A stretch of 64,000 nucleotides of DNA from Diogma glabrata (Eukaryota; Arthropoda; Insecta; Diptera; Cylindrotomidae): positions 102,054,462-102,118,461 of the forward strand of contig OY856188.1 of assembly GCA_963693315.1 (NCBI GenBank). Direction: 5' to 3'. This document shows positions 22,101 to 31,149 of the stretch, one piece after another. The translations under genes were made by a program, and so were the position numbers. How positions within the stretch are numbered: the stretch's first letter is position 1; every line of letters begins with the position of its first letter. The notes under the pieces were generated by a model. That model worked only from the letters and a program-made list of their open reading frames with translations, did not search any database and was not told the DNA's origin.

Positions 22101-22199
22101 ATTGGATTTAGCTAACGTTTGCAATTCACTATATTTCATATTGTTAATTTCAGCTAACTTTAAATTTTCCATTTCCAATTTTTTTTTTATTAATAACAC
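19125..22199 (-). CDS. gag-pol: Gypsy gag-pol (SAP domain, capsid, zinc knuckles, protease, RT, RNase H)
   Basis: A 1024-codon frame. About residues 20-52 (MKYSELQTLAKSNNIKASGD) resemble a SAP DNA-binding helix pair, unusual in a Gag. Then come a capsid-like region, two CCHC knuckles (CYNCGKADHFSKNC and CYTCSEYGHISTNC), a protease (ALIDTGSDITVV), an RT with LCVDYRKLNSKI, FSTIDLVNGFFHV and the YLDD box, and an RNase H with HTDASMHGYGAILF. It ends early by frameshift just before integrase. Gag and pol share one frame, with no internal stop. Confidence 0.88.
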   Translation of the reverse strand: MLLIKKKLEMENLKLAEINNMKYSELQTLAKSNNIKASGDKTKLLKRITQILKVNNTNSLISDDNGNATIQENKDTDNNNSTMLPNSERQCHSKFMASDSSGESADEDERCKTYSKNILTFRDVEESFEVYSGDDGKCIKKWFNCFEETSDMLGWNELQKFIYVKRLLKGTAKQFSQFEKGCTTYKKLKKILIEEFNLSINSAQIHLKLSSKKKSKNESYKQYLYDMMELGSQIDLDQESLIEYLIRGIVDSEVNKMILYGSSNIKEFKQKLSQYEKMKEHMKEDADNLRRRESVNKPFRSIRLSDASKNCYNCGKADHFSKNCPDKEKGRRCYTCSEYGHISTNCPNNFRADAKKKNINFMSSKMIKNIILSLNGEQKSIAALIDTGSDITVVCSDVFESFAEHTLKPTSIVVNGFGQAEANTIGTFEANIQIDDESFGVCCHVVPSGSMPVKMIIGMDLLNKAEVHVTADSVKIKNIKTIDNKINDVKQIVVEELQDNDDINCDVMQSFMMISIESDDGNLNLQHIQDNAVKFELKNLIMNYTPTKNKESSITMKIILKDEEPVHHRPRKISVVDEEIVNKQIEEWLNEKIIKPSTSEYSSAVVLVNKKDGNKRLCVDYRKLNSKIIKDRYPLPLIEHQLNKLQGVKYFSTIDLVNGFFHVKIESESTKYTSFVTHEGQYEFLKVPFGLCNSPSVFQRYINYVFQKLLKDGMVLTYLDDVVILAHDMVDAIENLKLVLKVAAENGLRINWKKCQFLQTSIEYLGHIVENGTIRPSPSKIKAVKNYPMPTTVKELHSFLGLASYLRKFIANFAVIAKPLTDLLKKDVIFNFDVDQKIAFCKLREILSKEPVLKLFRYNAYTELHTDASMHGYGAILFQKSNDDDQLHPVNYMSRKTTPAESKYHSYELEVLAVIEALKKYRVFLIGQRFKIITDCSAFAMTMRKRDLVTRVARWALLLEEFDYEIEHRPGNRMRHVDALSRNPIILLIENNLRERIKSAQGRDEKLRIIFSYYKVHQILKITF

Positions 22200-22419
22200 G
22201 TTTATATTACTATATTGTTTTCACTAGATTTCAGTAGTAGATATTTTATAAGACAAATACAATGTTAATTAAAAACAATAAAGTTTTCGTTTTTAATTAC
22301 AACAAACTAAAACCTATCAAATGTTTAGAACTTTCAGCTGTCAAATAAAATATTTCACCACTATGTGTGTCTCTGCTAAAACTAAAAAAATATTGTTTTT
22401 CGGCTAACGGCTGTAAAGT

Positions 22420-22620
22420 TTAACTTTACTGCCGCTGGGGAGTAGCTAAAGTCTTACTTTTTAGCCGGCGGCTGCAAAAGTGACGTCATTTTTACTTTTT
22501 CTGCCGGCGGCTGTAAAGTAACTTCCATATTTTTACGGCGGCTGTAAAGTAATTTTCATATTTTTACGGCGGCTGTAAAGTAATTTTCATATTTTTACGG
22601 CGGCAGTAAAGTAAAATAAA
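22420..22620. repeat. 31-bp tandem repeats in gypsy leader
   Basis: GGCGGCTGTAAAGTAATTTT followed by CATATTTTTAC is repeated nearly exactly two to three times at about 22536-22615, with more diverged GGCGGCTG/AAAGT units from 22420. Confidence 0.8.
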
Positions 22621-22790
22621 ATGATATTATTAATTTGTTCAAAACAGAATGCATTTCAGTTCATTTTAATGAATAAAAATAAAAAAATATTAATTTCAGA
22701 AAATTTATTACCTAAAACATATTTTTAAAAAATTTGATGCATTAATTTCATATTTTTAAACAAATTTAAACGTTTGCCGAAAAAATAGTG

Positions 22791-22910
22791 TATTGAATTC
22801 GGAGCTAAAGTGACTTTTTGTGTTTCGTCTATAATTGTCGGCCTCCCTACGGTCGGCCGCCAAACTATAGACTCAACACAAAAAGTACGACTTTAGCTCC
22901 TAATTCAATA
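22791..22910. repeat. Imperfect 120-bp palindrome in gypsy leader
   Basis: GGAGCTAAAGT..CACTTTTTGTGTT-like sequence on the left arm is mirrored by AACACAAAAAGTACGACTTT and AGCTCC on the right arm. A GC-rich centre (CGGCCTCCCTACGGTCGGCCG) forms the loop region. This would fold into a strong hairpin in RNA or DNA. Confidence 0.75.
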
Positions 22911-23346
22911 ATATACTATTATTCTATTTCATTTTATTATTTTCACTTGAAAAATTTAAAAATTTCTGTCTATTTCGAATTTATGTTTTAATGAACAAAA
23001 TTCCTTTCTGTTTTTTTTTTATTTTCCTTCTAAATAATAATTTTATCGTTCTCACACAACTACATACAGCTTTACATACGGCAATTATTTTAAAAACACA
23101 GTGTTGTCTTGTTAGAATTTATGCTTTAATGAACATAAATAAAAACTTTGTTAATTTTGCACGAGCACGACAACGAAGATTTTCTTTCAACATAAACACG
23201 ACCTTTATATGTTCGTCTTTTTTTTGTTGTTGTTTTAAATTAATACTACGCACCAAAATCAATTTTATTATTTTTATTGAAATAATATTTTTGTAATTTA
23301 ATTTGGTGGAGCCTTATATATATCCCAAGGTTGAGCCCCCAAGATT

Positions 23347-23551
23347 TGTTAGATTACTAGTAAGGCTTTTATTTAAATTAAAAAACAATTGATTTTGTTA
23401 TTAGTTAGAATTTCACTTTTTATTCTTTTTAAAATAAACACAACACGACTATCGACTACAACACTTTTATCTCGACTGCCTTCTTTTTAGTCGCATCATT
23501 TATGTATTTTATTGTAGTGTATTTTGCACTGTTGCCAGTTTTGATCCTATA
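23347..23551 (-). repeat. Gypsy LTR, right copy (5' LTR)
   Basis: Partner of 17771-17975, followed by the TSD TGTAC. Its outer end has mutated from TG to TA in element orientation. Confidence 0.9.
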
Positions 23552-23556
23552 TGTAC

Positions 23557-24955
23557 CTTTGACGCACGAATAAGCTTTGCTCGTCGCCCGACTTGTTGCT
23601 GGTCACTTAAGTTGAGAAGATTCTCAAAATAAACGGCCCAAATATCTAAAATATTTTTAAGGTCTACTTGTAGCTCCCCATCTTCGTTTTGAATAGCAGT
23701 CGATCTAGTTTGAGGGCCCTTCTTTAAGGTTTTAACCTGTTGAAAGAAGTTACGCGATTGATGTTCCTTATTGAAGCTTTCAATCTCCTCACACTGTCTC
23801 TTCCACCATTTTCTCTTCGTTCGTCTACATAGCTTCGTAACGACTTGTCTTGCCAGTTTATAGTTCTCCTTCGTGGACCTGGTGTTGCGTCCTTGTAGAC
23901 ACTTCAGATAGCAATCTCTTTTGTATTGAATAGCATCAAGGCATGCTTGATCCATCCATGGCTTCTGGGAGTGGTTCTGTGGTCGTCCAAGTATTCCCTC
24001 AGCAGCGCTTAAAACAGCATCTTTGAGCAAATACCATGACTTATCGACGTCTCCATTAATGGTTTCTGATTTCTCTAATGTTTCGGCAATATGGATTTGA
24101 TATCTCTCTTCTGTTTCAGCATTCTTTAATGATGAGATGTTAAAACGTTTCCGTTGATTGAATTTTGGAATGCCTAAATTTGGGAAGTGGAACCTTATCG
24201 TTGCACATACAAGGAAGTGGTCACTTCCAATGTATGCACCTCTAAAGGATCGCACATCCAGAACGCTCGAAAAGAAACGTGCTGTTACTAGAACATGATC
24301 AATTTGATTTCGAGTATTTCCATTCGGTGAGACCCAAGTCTGCTTATGAATCGATCGATGCGGAAAGAACGTACTGGCAATTCTCAAATTATTTGATAAT
24401 GCAAACTCAGTCATTCTCTCACCATTATCATTCGAATTCAAATGCAAGCTATTGGGACCCACCACATTTCCATAAGAAATATCTCTTCCAACCTGTCCAT
24501 TAAAGTCACCAAGAAACATAATGAAGTCGCGTGTTGGTGTTTGTTTCATAACCTCTTCCAGTGCTATGTAGAAATTATCCTTCTCGTCGACGGTCTTAGC
24601 TTCAGTTGGTGCATGCACGGCAATAAGAGAAATATTGTTATATGTACCGCGTACACGTAGGTAGCAGATCCTCTCACTGACCGGGATGAATTTCATCACG
24701 GCTTCTTGAATGCGTGCACCAACAAGAAAGCCAGTACCGAATTCTCTTCGAGAAGGATGACCACTACAGTATAGAGAGTGACTATCCAAATCTTGTTTTC
24801 CGATTAACGGCTGTCTAATTTCTTGTAGAGCAATAATATCCATCCTATACCTCTGAGCCTCTGTTTCTAGACTTATAAGAGCATCAGCAGCGCTCAGGCT
24901 GCGCACGTTCCACGTTCCGATTCGGTAGTCTGGTCCTTTTTCACGTCCAGGTAAA
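23557..24955 (-). CDS. RTE-like endonuclease domain
   Basis: The frame runs into the gypsy insert and is cut at about 23557. It carries the apurinic-endonuclease motifs: YRIGTWNVRSLSAADAL (start of domain, upstream of the first ATG at 24906), IIALQEIRQP, GTGFLVGARI, MFLGDFNGQVG, RNQIDHVLVTARF and GSDHFLVCATI. A basic linker towards the RT follows. The catalytic Asn, Glu, Asp and His residues are present. The enzyme nicks the target for reverse transcription. The true start codon is uncertain; no upstream in-frame ATG is evident. Confidence 0.85.
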
Positions 24956-25340
24956 ATTCTGTTGTTGTATCCGGGTCTTTTTTTCTCTTTCTGATAACCA
25001 AATTTAACATATTAGTTTTTTCCGGGGTTAGGGTGTTAACCTTAAGCCCAACCCAAATTGTCGTGAATGGGTCCGTTCTGCATATTAAGGTCACCAGAAA
25101 CAACCTTTTTTACACGTTTATATAGCGAGCCGCTTGATTCAAGACAGACGCCCGCTCCAAGCCGCCCCTGACATGGAGAACAGACGCTTGAGTCGCATTG
25201 GTTGTAGAGCGCCAATTCGCCGTGATGTAGCGTCATTGACTAAGCAGTTTTTACTCTGCTTGTCTCCGATACACCAACCTAATTCTGTCAGTATTACCCA
25301 GGCAGCACGGCGTGGACGTCGAATTTCGGATTTCGCTACC
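24956..25340 (-). other. RTE 5' untranslated region
   Basis: The roughly 200 bp at the 5' end (25130-25340) is repeated at 39439-39662, and both copies begin at the same base (GGTAGC[GA]AAATCCG), which defines the 5' terminus of the family. Pol II- or III-like internal promoter boxes were not identified. Confidence 0.7.
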
Positions 25341-25585
25341 TTGTTGATGTTTAACCCCTTTAAAAGTTTAGCGACTATTTTGGGTTTGAAGTGAAGTTCA
25401 TTCATATTAACTCCTGAAGACTGGATTTGGGGCATTTCTTTAGGAGTTTCCAAAACAGTGGAATTCAGAGCAAAGCGTTCAGCGAACAAGTTAGCTTTTC
25501 TTGTGGGATCATTGACGATTAAATCACCATCAATAACAGGGGTAATAGAAGATTTTGTACCAGAATTTAAAAAATTCGGAACGCA
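25341..25585 (-). mobile_element. Jockey-like LINE, EN-RT linker segment
   Basis: The minus strand encodes LFAERFALNSTVL, MPQIQSSGVNMNELHF and LLKGLNINK. This is the linker before the RT, which continues at 16206 as ASGMDNIPPIILKTF after removal of the RTE and one TSD. It is the right-hand, 5'-truncated end of the LINE that starts at 3960. Confidence 0.75.
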
Positions 25586-25853
25586 ACGGAACGCTGCCCA
25601 GCTAAGACTGAAAGTGCTGCCGTTGACTAATTAAAGTTCGTCTGCCAGCACCCTAAGATATCGTCTTGGCTAATGACATCTCCTGTCATTGCCAGTGGTA
25701 TGTGATATCTCACGCTAACTCATATGTCAATGGCAGGGACTGGAGTACGCAGGATAGTCACACCCGTAGATCAACATTGATCATAATCGATCAAAATCGA
25801 TCCCTCCTGCGCGAGAATTAACAGGATCATGGAGGGAGGGATTAACAGGATCA
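25586..25853. repeat. Non-coding tract with CCCTCCTGC/TTAACAGG repeats
   Basis: GATCCCTCCTGC and ATTAACAGGATCAT motifs are repeated in direct and inverted orientation at about 25797-25905. The rest resembles an untranslated 3' end of the adjacent LOA-like LINE. No gene is seen. Confidence 0.4.
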
Positions 25854-26253
25854 TTAACAGGGAGAATTAATCGATCCCTCCTGCGGGAGATTTAACAGGA
25901 ATTTGGTGGTTTGCTGGTTCAACTCTGGAGTGAACATCTTGTATACCTTGTAGCCTTCTGTGCTCCTCCATTGAGAGTCACTGGACCGAAAGAGAACTTG
26001 TTCGACTAGCGATCTTATCCTACCTTTCGATATACCAATTGCTGGTTCAGGACCTATGAGCCTCTCTGCGGAGCTCTTTGCTAAATCATTAGCTTTTTCG
26101 TTCCCGATATTCCCACTATGCCCTGGTGTCCATATTAGTGATATGCTGTTCTTGAGCCCGAGATAATTCAAGGGCCTAGAACATTCTTGCACTATTTTTG
26201 ACTTAGTATAACTTCCCAGAGCTTTTGGAGCCAGGCTATCAGTAAAAATACTA
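25854..26253 (-). mobile_element. LOA/I-like LINE, RNase H C-terminal part
   Basis: The minus strand encodes SIFTDSLAPKALGSYT, then ISLIWTPGHSGNIGNEKAND, the typical RNase H C-terminal motif of I/LOA/R1-type LINEs. The usual terminal Cys/His segment is missing. The N-terminal half of the same domain lies at 28948-29150, separated by a DNA transposon. Confidence 0.75.
26249..26253. repeat. Target-site duplication of DNA transposon (left)
   Basis: TACTA is repeated at 28948-28952 on the other side of the insert. Confidence 0.65.
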
Positions 26254-26495
26254 CATGGTGTCCACTATTTTTTCGAAACCAAATTCCCTGACTTTCCATG
26301 ACTTTCCAGACCAAAAATATGAAAACTCCATGACTTTTTTAAAATAAAACTAATAATTTTGTAAACAAAAAAAACTAAAATGTGTAAATGTTTTGATTGA
26401 GTCGATGTTACATGATATGAGACATGTTTTAACTCCAACAAAGATAAACAAAATATTTGAAATTCTGATAAATAATTAATTACATAAAAGACTTA

Positions 26496-26742
26496 GAGCC
26501 GGTTGTACAATTGCAGTTCAGCCGAGGTTTAAGCTGAAATTATGCTAAACCTGATATTTGTTCAGTTACGCGTTGAACAATTGCGGTTTAGTCGCGAGTG
26601 AGCTTAAGCCAGGGTTCAAGTTGAGCGCCCAATTTTGTTGGTTCAAGTGCGGTTCAAGAAACTAACCTAACCTGTAACCTAACCTAAGCTCCTATCGGGT
26701 TCTACTAAGCTTTAGCTAAACTGCTATTGTACAACCGACCCC
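26496..26742. mobile_element. 247-bp MITE with TA target duplication
   Basis: The ends GAGCCGGTTGTACAATTGCA and TTGTACAACCGACCCC are inverted repeats, flanked by TA on both sides (26494-26495 and 26743-26744). Inner sequence continues the imperfect symmetry (CAGTTTAG, CAGTTCAG). It is non-coding. Confidence 0.7.
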
Positions 26743-26949
26743 TAGTTGTAGAACTACATATAGGTTTCCAGAACGATTATTTTAATAGCTTTACTTTCAA
26801 TCATCATTGTCAAAACTACAAATTTTGGCCCCAGGACGTCAGTCCAAACTTGGTTCAAGCTTGGGCCGTTTGAAAGTGTTAGGCCTGGCCCGAACCACAA
26901 AATCTTCGGCGCGGGCTTGGCCTAAGTTTGGTCCCTTAGCTCATTCTTA

Positions 26950-28660
26950 CCTGGGTTTCGAATATATCAATTTGAAAAGTGTTTACAGTGCCATTAATTC
27001 TTATTCTATTTGTACTACTTGTACTAAATCTTTTGACCTTCCTATCATTGAAAGCCTTTCTGGTTCGAAATGTTTTGCTTCAAACACCACTATTCTGAAA
27101 ACTCCTGAATAAATACCCCAAATTCAGTCTTCAGGAGTTTATATGAAAGAATTTGGTTTCAAAATTCAAACCCAAAATTGTCAAAAAACTTTTAATGGTG
27201 GGTTAAACATCAACAAAGCTGGACAACATTCAAATTATTATTCCGAGCGAATTTTCAAAAGAACTTGCACTCCCTTTAAGTAAAATTTTCTACAGATTTT
27301 ACAAATTTATAGTAATTTTTTCTTTGTGCTAGAAGTCCAATATCAGTCGATCCACAAAAAAGTAACAAGATGTGATATTTCACATCATTGATAGACCAAC
27401 AGCTTTACTCCCAGTCCTCTCCAAAATATTCAACTATTAATTCACATATATCAAAAATTTTTGCAAGACAACCACACAGTCGAAAAATTACTGCAAATTT
27501 CAATACAAGCTCAGCTATATGGGTTTTGTAAAGCAAGTTATTATTAAATTGCAAAGCAAATTTTGCATTAAAAACTTATTCTAACGCAAAACTACAAATT
27601 TTAGCACAACTCTAACAACATAATTTATTTTTTATAAATATGGTAGGAATTTTAAAACAACTAGAAGAAGTTGAACCCTAGAAGTTTGAAAACAACTTGC
27701 TAATGCAAAGAGCATTACATTTATTTTTAAAGCAAGCTTTGCATTGTTTTATAATGGTGACTTTCGTAGGACCTATATATATGTAGCAAATTGCATTACA
27801 TATTCAGCTCATTTTAAACTGTGTGTGATGGGACGCAACAATGTAGCAAGCTCGGGTAACATTGATTTGATCTCCTTAGAAAATGATCATCCATAACGTA
27901 TTTGTAGAATATTGCGAAATTTACAACATTCACGAACTGTTGTAAACCCATCAGTAACCCGATAAATAGTTTTGCAGATGGTAAAACTGCACAAATTATT
28001 GCTCACCCAATCTTCAAATGATAAAATAAATCGCCCCCGCAGATATGCAGCACTAAAAGTAAACTAGTAGCTCAAAATTCCGATTGTGGTAATCAAAATT
28101 TGATCAAGTTTGATTCCAAAAATACAGCTATTTTTTCTAGTTTAAAAACTGAGTTTTCCAACGATATTTCAAACAATATGTGTGGAGATTAAATACGTTA
28201 ATGCGAAAGCATTCGTTTATTGGGACCATTCACCATTGCAGATGACTTACTATAAATCGTTCATTTAATAACAATAACAATGAGCATGTGTAAAGTTAAA
28301 AAATATTTCACTCCACATTATTGACTTAATATTTATAAGTCCTATATGCGTCCCTGTATGAAGTATTGAAGTCAAGTTTGGGCGCTGCATCTGTTTCCCT
28401 AATGGCTGTATTAGAGTCTGTTCAAAACATCATATTAGATTTGTACGTGATCGAAATTTAACAGCAAATCTTGATGTCCTTACTCTTCATCGCACTGTTG
28501 CTGATCTCGTTGTTTTTTATAAATATATTCTCTTGCCAATTAGTTAGTGCCTGATTAGTAATTGTTGAGATCACAGCTGTCATAGCGACATAATGTAAAG
28601 GGATCTTTTGCACATCGACGAAAAAATATTAATTTGAACGTTTACATAAAATTTAGAGTA
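26950..28660 (+). pseudogene. Decayed Jockey-like LINE copy, plus strand
   Basis: Interrupted plus-strand frames match the family at 3960-25585. IPQIQSSGVYMKEFGF and GLNINKAG occur around 27120-27225, followed by PSEFSKELALPLSKIF. YKSYMRPCMKY and a VWALHL-like piece lie at about 28345-28400. There are many stops and frameshifts and most of the RT is lost. This copy lacks the insertions seen in the other, so it shows the uninterrupted linker site. Confidence 0.55.
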
Positions 28661-28947
28661 TCAAAAAATTTTTAAGAACTGATATTCAAAATATAACATT
28701 AGATAGATTGTATTAATATAAACTATGTCGCTTACAAAAATATTTTAAATGCTTATAAAGGAGACATAAGTAAAATATTAAGAATGCATGCAATATAATT
28801 TTTATTTTTATAAAAAAGTTTTTGTTAAAATAAAATTTTTCCAGAAAATAACAAAAATTCCATGACTTTTCATGACTTTCCCTGACCAAAATAAAATCCC
28901 CTGACTTTCCATGACTTTCCAGAATTCCATACCTGGTGGACACCATG

Positions 28948-31145
28948 TACTAATGATCTTGCCAGACCACTTAAGCTCCGTCGCTCGCCTTGATGCTGCA
29001 TTTATGGCGAATACCTCAGCCTGAAAGACTGTGCAGTATTCGCCAAGTGGAAATGGCAGGCCTAGATCTTCTTACTCAAGTAAACCGCAGCTCCTGCACC
29101 ATTTTCAGTGAGAGATCCATCTGTGTAGATGTGCACCTGTTGGCCGCATCGTTAGAATTACAACTCTATACTGCTTTTGAAAGGGTGTTAGAGGTACTGT
29201 GTAATCAGTGGGCATGGATAAATCTGTCAGGTGTTCTTTCAGATCACTCCATAGCGCTTGATGATTTTTCCTACAGCCCCTAGTGTTTCCCAGGAGTTCG
29301 AGCCTTTTTGTAGCCTTAGGAGTCTCCATTCTTAGAAATATGTGCAAGGGAGGAAGCCCTAATAAGACATGCAGACTCGCTTTGGGCGTTGTCCTGAAAG
29401 CACTAGTGATACATAAGCAAGCAAGCCTTTCTACCGCCTCCAGTTTTTTTATCGCATTCCCAACCAAAGTCAGCCCCCATTTGCCACCGAAAGCCCTCTT
29501 GCATTGCCATAGAACTCGAGTTGCGTTTGCGCATTTAGTCTCAACATGAACAGCCAAATTGAGCCGTTTATCGAGAGTAACACCAAGATACTTCACATTA
29601 TCTTGGAGTGTTAATGTGTTATTACCGATTGAAGGAAGAGTGAAGTTATTTAGTTTCCTTCTGTTGGTAAACGCAACGAGCTGTGTCTTAGAAGCATTGA
29701 TCGAGAGACCATGCTTCTGACACCAGCTGTTGGTAATGTCCAGGGCGTTCTGCATTTTTCGGCAGAGATGCCCCATGTTTTCTCCTTTCAAAAGAATGCT
29801 AATACCATCGGCATAGCCGTATGGGTTTAGCCCTGTATCATTTAATGCAATTAGGAGCTGGTCTACCATCATGTTCCAAAGCAAGGATAATAGAACGCCG
29901 CCTTGGATCCACGCTTCACACCTACCTGTGGAGTGTTACACCTTAGGAGTGTTTTATTCACACCTTGGACCTTAGGAGTGTTTTATTCACACCGTACCTT
30001 TCCGCTCCGTTAAGGAGTGACTTAAAAGCGGCTTTGTCAAAAGCCCCTTCTATGTCAAGAAAAGCGCCAAGAGTGATAGCCTTTTTAGAGATAGTCTCTT
30101 CAATATCAGAGACTACCTCTGAAAGGATTGTGTCCGTAGACTTTCTTGCTTGATAAACGTGTTGCCTATTGCTTAGCGGGGTTTTCTTCAGACAGACGTT
30201 TCTGAGGTAACGGTCGATCAACCTTTCCAGAGACTTTAGAAAGTATGAGAAAAGACTGATCGGTCTGAAGTTTTTCGCTTCGCAATAGTTGATTTTCTGT
30301 GGTTTTGGGATAAATACAACTGTCATGTTTCTCCAGGCCTGTGGTACATAGCCGAGAGCTATGCAGGCCACGAAGATCTTTAAGAGCCTATTTCCTATTA
30401 TTTCCAGACACTATTGTATCATAATAGGCCATATTTCGTCTGGACCCGGACATTTGTATGGCTCAAAAGCGCCGATAGCCCAAGACAGAGCCTCGGGCGA
30501 TACAACTCTTTTTGCCATCATCCAATCCATTCGGTTTTTCCCTATTTTCTGCGGCTGTCCCTTGAGGAATCTCCCCAACTGCTGTATAAGTTTTTTCATT
30601 TGAAGAAGTGTAAGTATTATTGGATAATTTAATATTATCCAGTCCCGCCAAAGGATCCTTTTTCAAGGCCCTCAATAGTGCAGCACCTTCTGTGATAGTC
30701 TCAATCGACTCACAGTTCTTTTCATAAGACCTTCTTTGATTTACGAATAAGCATTTTGAAAAGTTTCCTTGCTTCACTGTACAGAGCCGAATCAGCTTCA
30801 TCACGAGTTTTCAATGCTCTGTTCAGAAGTTTCTTAGATCTTTGTCTGAGTTTATCAAGGTTTTTGTTCCACCAAACTGACTTGTGTGCACTTCGTTGCC
30901 TCGTTTCGGGACACGAGCTCTCAAAAGCCCAGACTAACAGATCGTTGAACTGGTCAACGGCCTGATCAATAGCCCGGACTTTGGAAATGCTTCCACTAGC
31001 CCGTTCCTCCTCTACAATGCCCCTGAGCACACCTAATCCGTTTGTCTTGGATTTCGGTAGACGCGATCCTCGACTGGGATCGCCTTTATAAGAAAGTCTA
31101 TATATCTGTGTCGCTCATGGATATATCCGTTGACGGGGATAGTTT
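28948..31145 (-). mobile_element. LOA/I-like LINE: linker, RT and RNase H start
   Basis: Minus-strand pieces run in order from 31145. There is an EN-RT linker (SVWWNKNLDKLRQRSKKLLN), RT N-terminal motifs (VVFIPKPQKINY, AKNFRPISLFSYFLK, LDIEGAFDKA), an RT palm with YADGISILLKG (the second catalytic Asp replaced by Gly), GLSINASKTQLVAF and YLGVTLDKRL. RNase H begins at HIYTDGSLTENGAG. Several frameshifts and a duplicated short stretch near 29950-29995 break it. The 5' end, including the endonuclease, is missing. Confidence 0.75.
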
Positions 31146-31149
31146 CTTT

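Larger units (their letters stand above)
22200..23346 (-). other. Gypsy 5' leader with tandem repeats and hairpin
   Basis: A 1.1-kb non-coding leader. It contains a tandem array of about 31-bp units (22420-22620) and a long imperfect palindrome (22791-22910). Its size and structured content resemble leaders that carry regulatory sites in other gypsy elements, but no known motif was recognised. Confidence 0.6.
17771..23551 (-). mobile_element. Ty3/gypsy LTR retrotransposon with SAP-domain Gag
   Basis: A 5.8-kb element with 205-bp LTRs, TSD TGTAC, a long gag-pol frame and an integrase split by two frameshifts. Next to the 5' LTR the leader reads TTGGGGGCTCAACCTTGGG, a possible primer site resembling tRNA-Pro type sites (weak). 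The leader is long (about 1.1 kb) and holds tandem repeats and a hairpin. No env gene is seen. It is inserted in the RTE element, so it is younger than that copy. Confidence 0.9.
16207..25340 (-). mobile_element. RTE-like LINE, nearly complete, split by a gypsy element
   Basis: It ends on the left in a T17 run (poly-A tail on the minus strand) at 16208-16224. On the right, the minus strand begins GGTAGCGAAATCCGAAATTC. Perfect 12-bp duplications flank it. It encodes an apurinic-type endonuclease (24906-23557) and reverse transcriptase (17765-16232) in one frame, interrupted by the gypsy insertion 17771-23551. Without that insert the element is about 3.35 kb, usual for RTE. A fragment of the same 5' end occurs at 39439-39662. 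Confidence 0.85.
26254..28947. mobile_element. Non-autonomous DNA transposon with CATGGTGTCCAC ends
   Basis: The ends are CATGGTGTCCAC and its reverse complement. Repeated subterminal CTGACTTTCCATGACTTTCC motifs occur at both ends. A 5-bp TACTA duplication flanks it, and removal restores the RNase H frame. No transposase is visible; the inside holds a TA-flanked MITE and a decayed LINE. Subterminal repeats of this style are common in insect hAT elements, but those make 8-bp duplications. A 5-bp duplication with CACxxTG-like ends would fit other superfamilies, so classification is open. Confidence 0.65.

Noticed and set aside
17933..24906. Shared C-terminal peptide at the ends of the gypsy integrase and RTE endonuclease frames as homology
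   Set aside because: Both frames simply read into the two copies of the same LTR.
26807..27112. 101-codon plus-strand frame as a host gene
   Set aside because: Its second half is a decayed Jockey-like LINE linker, and the first half has no domain.
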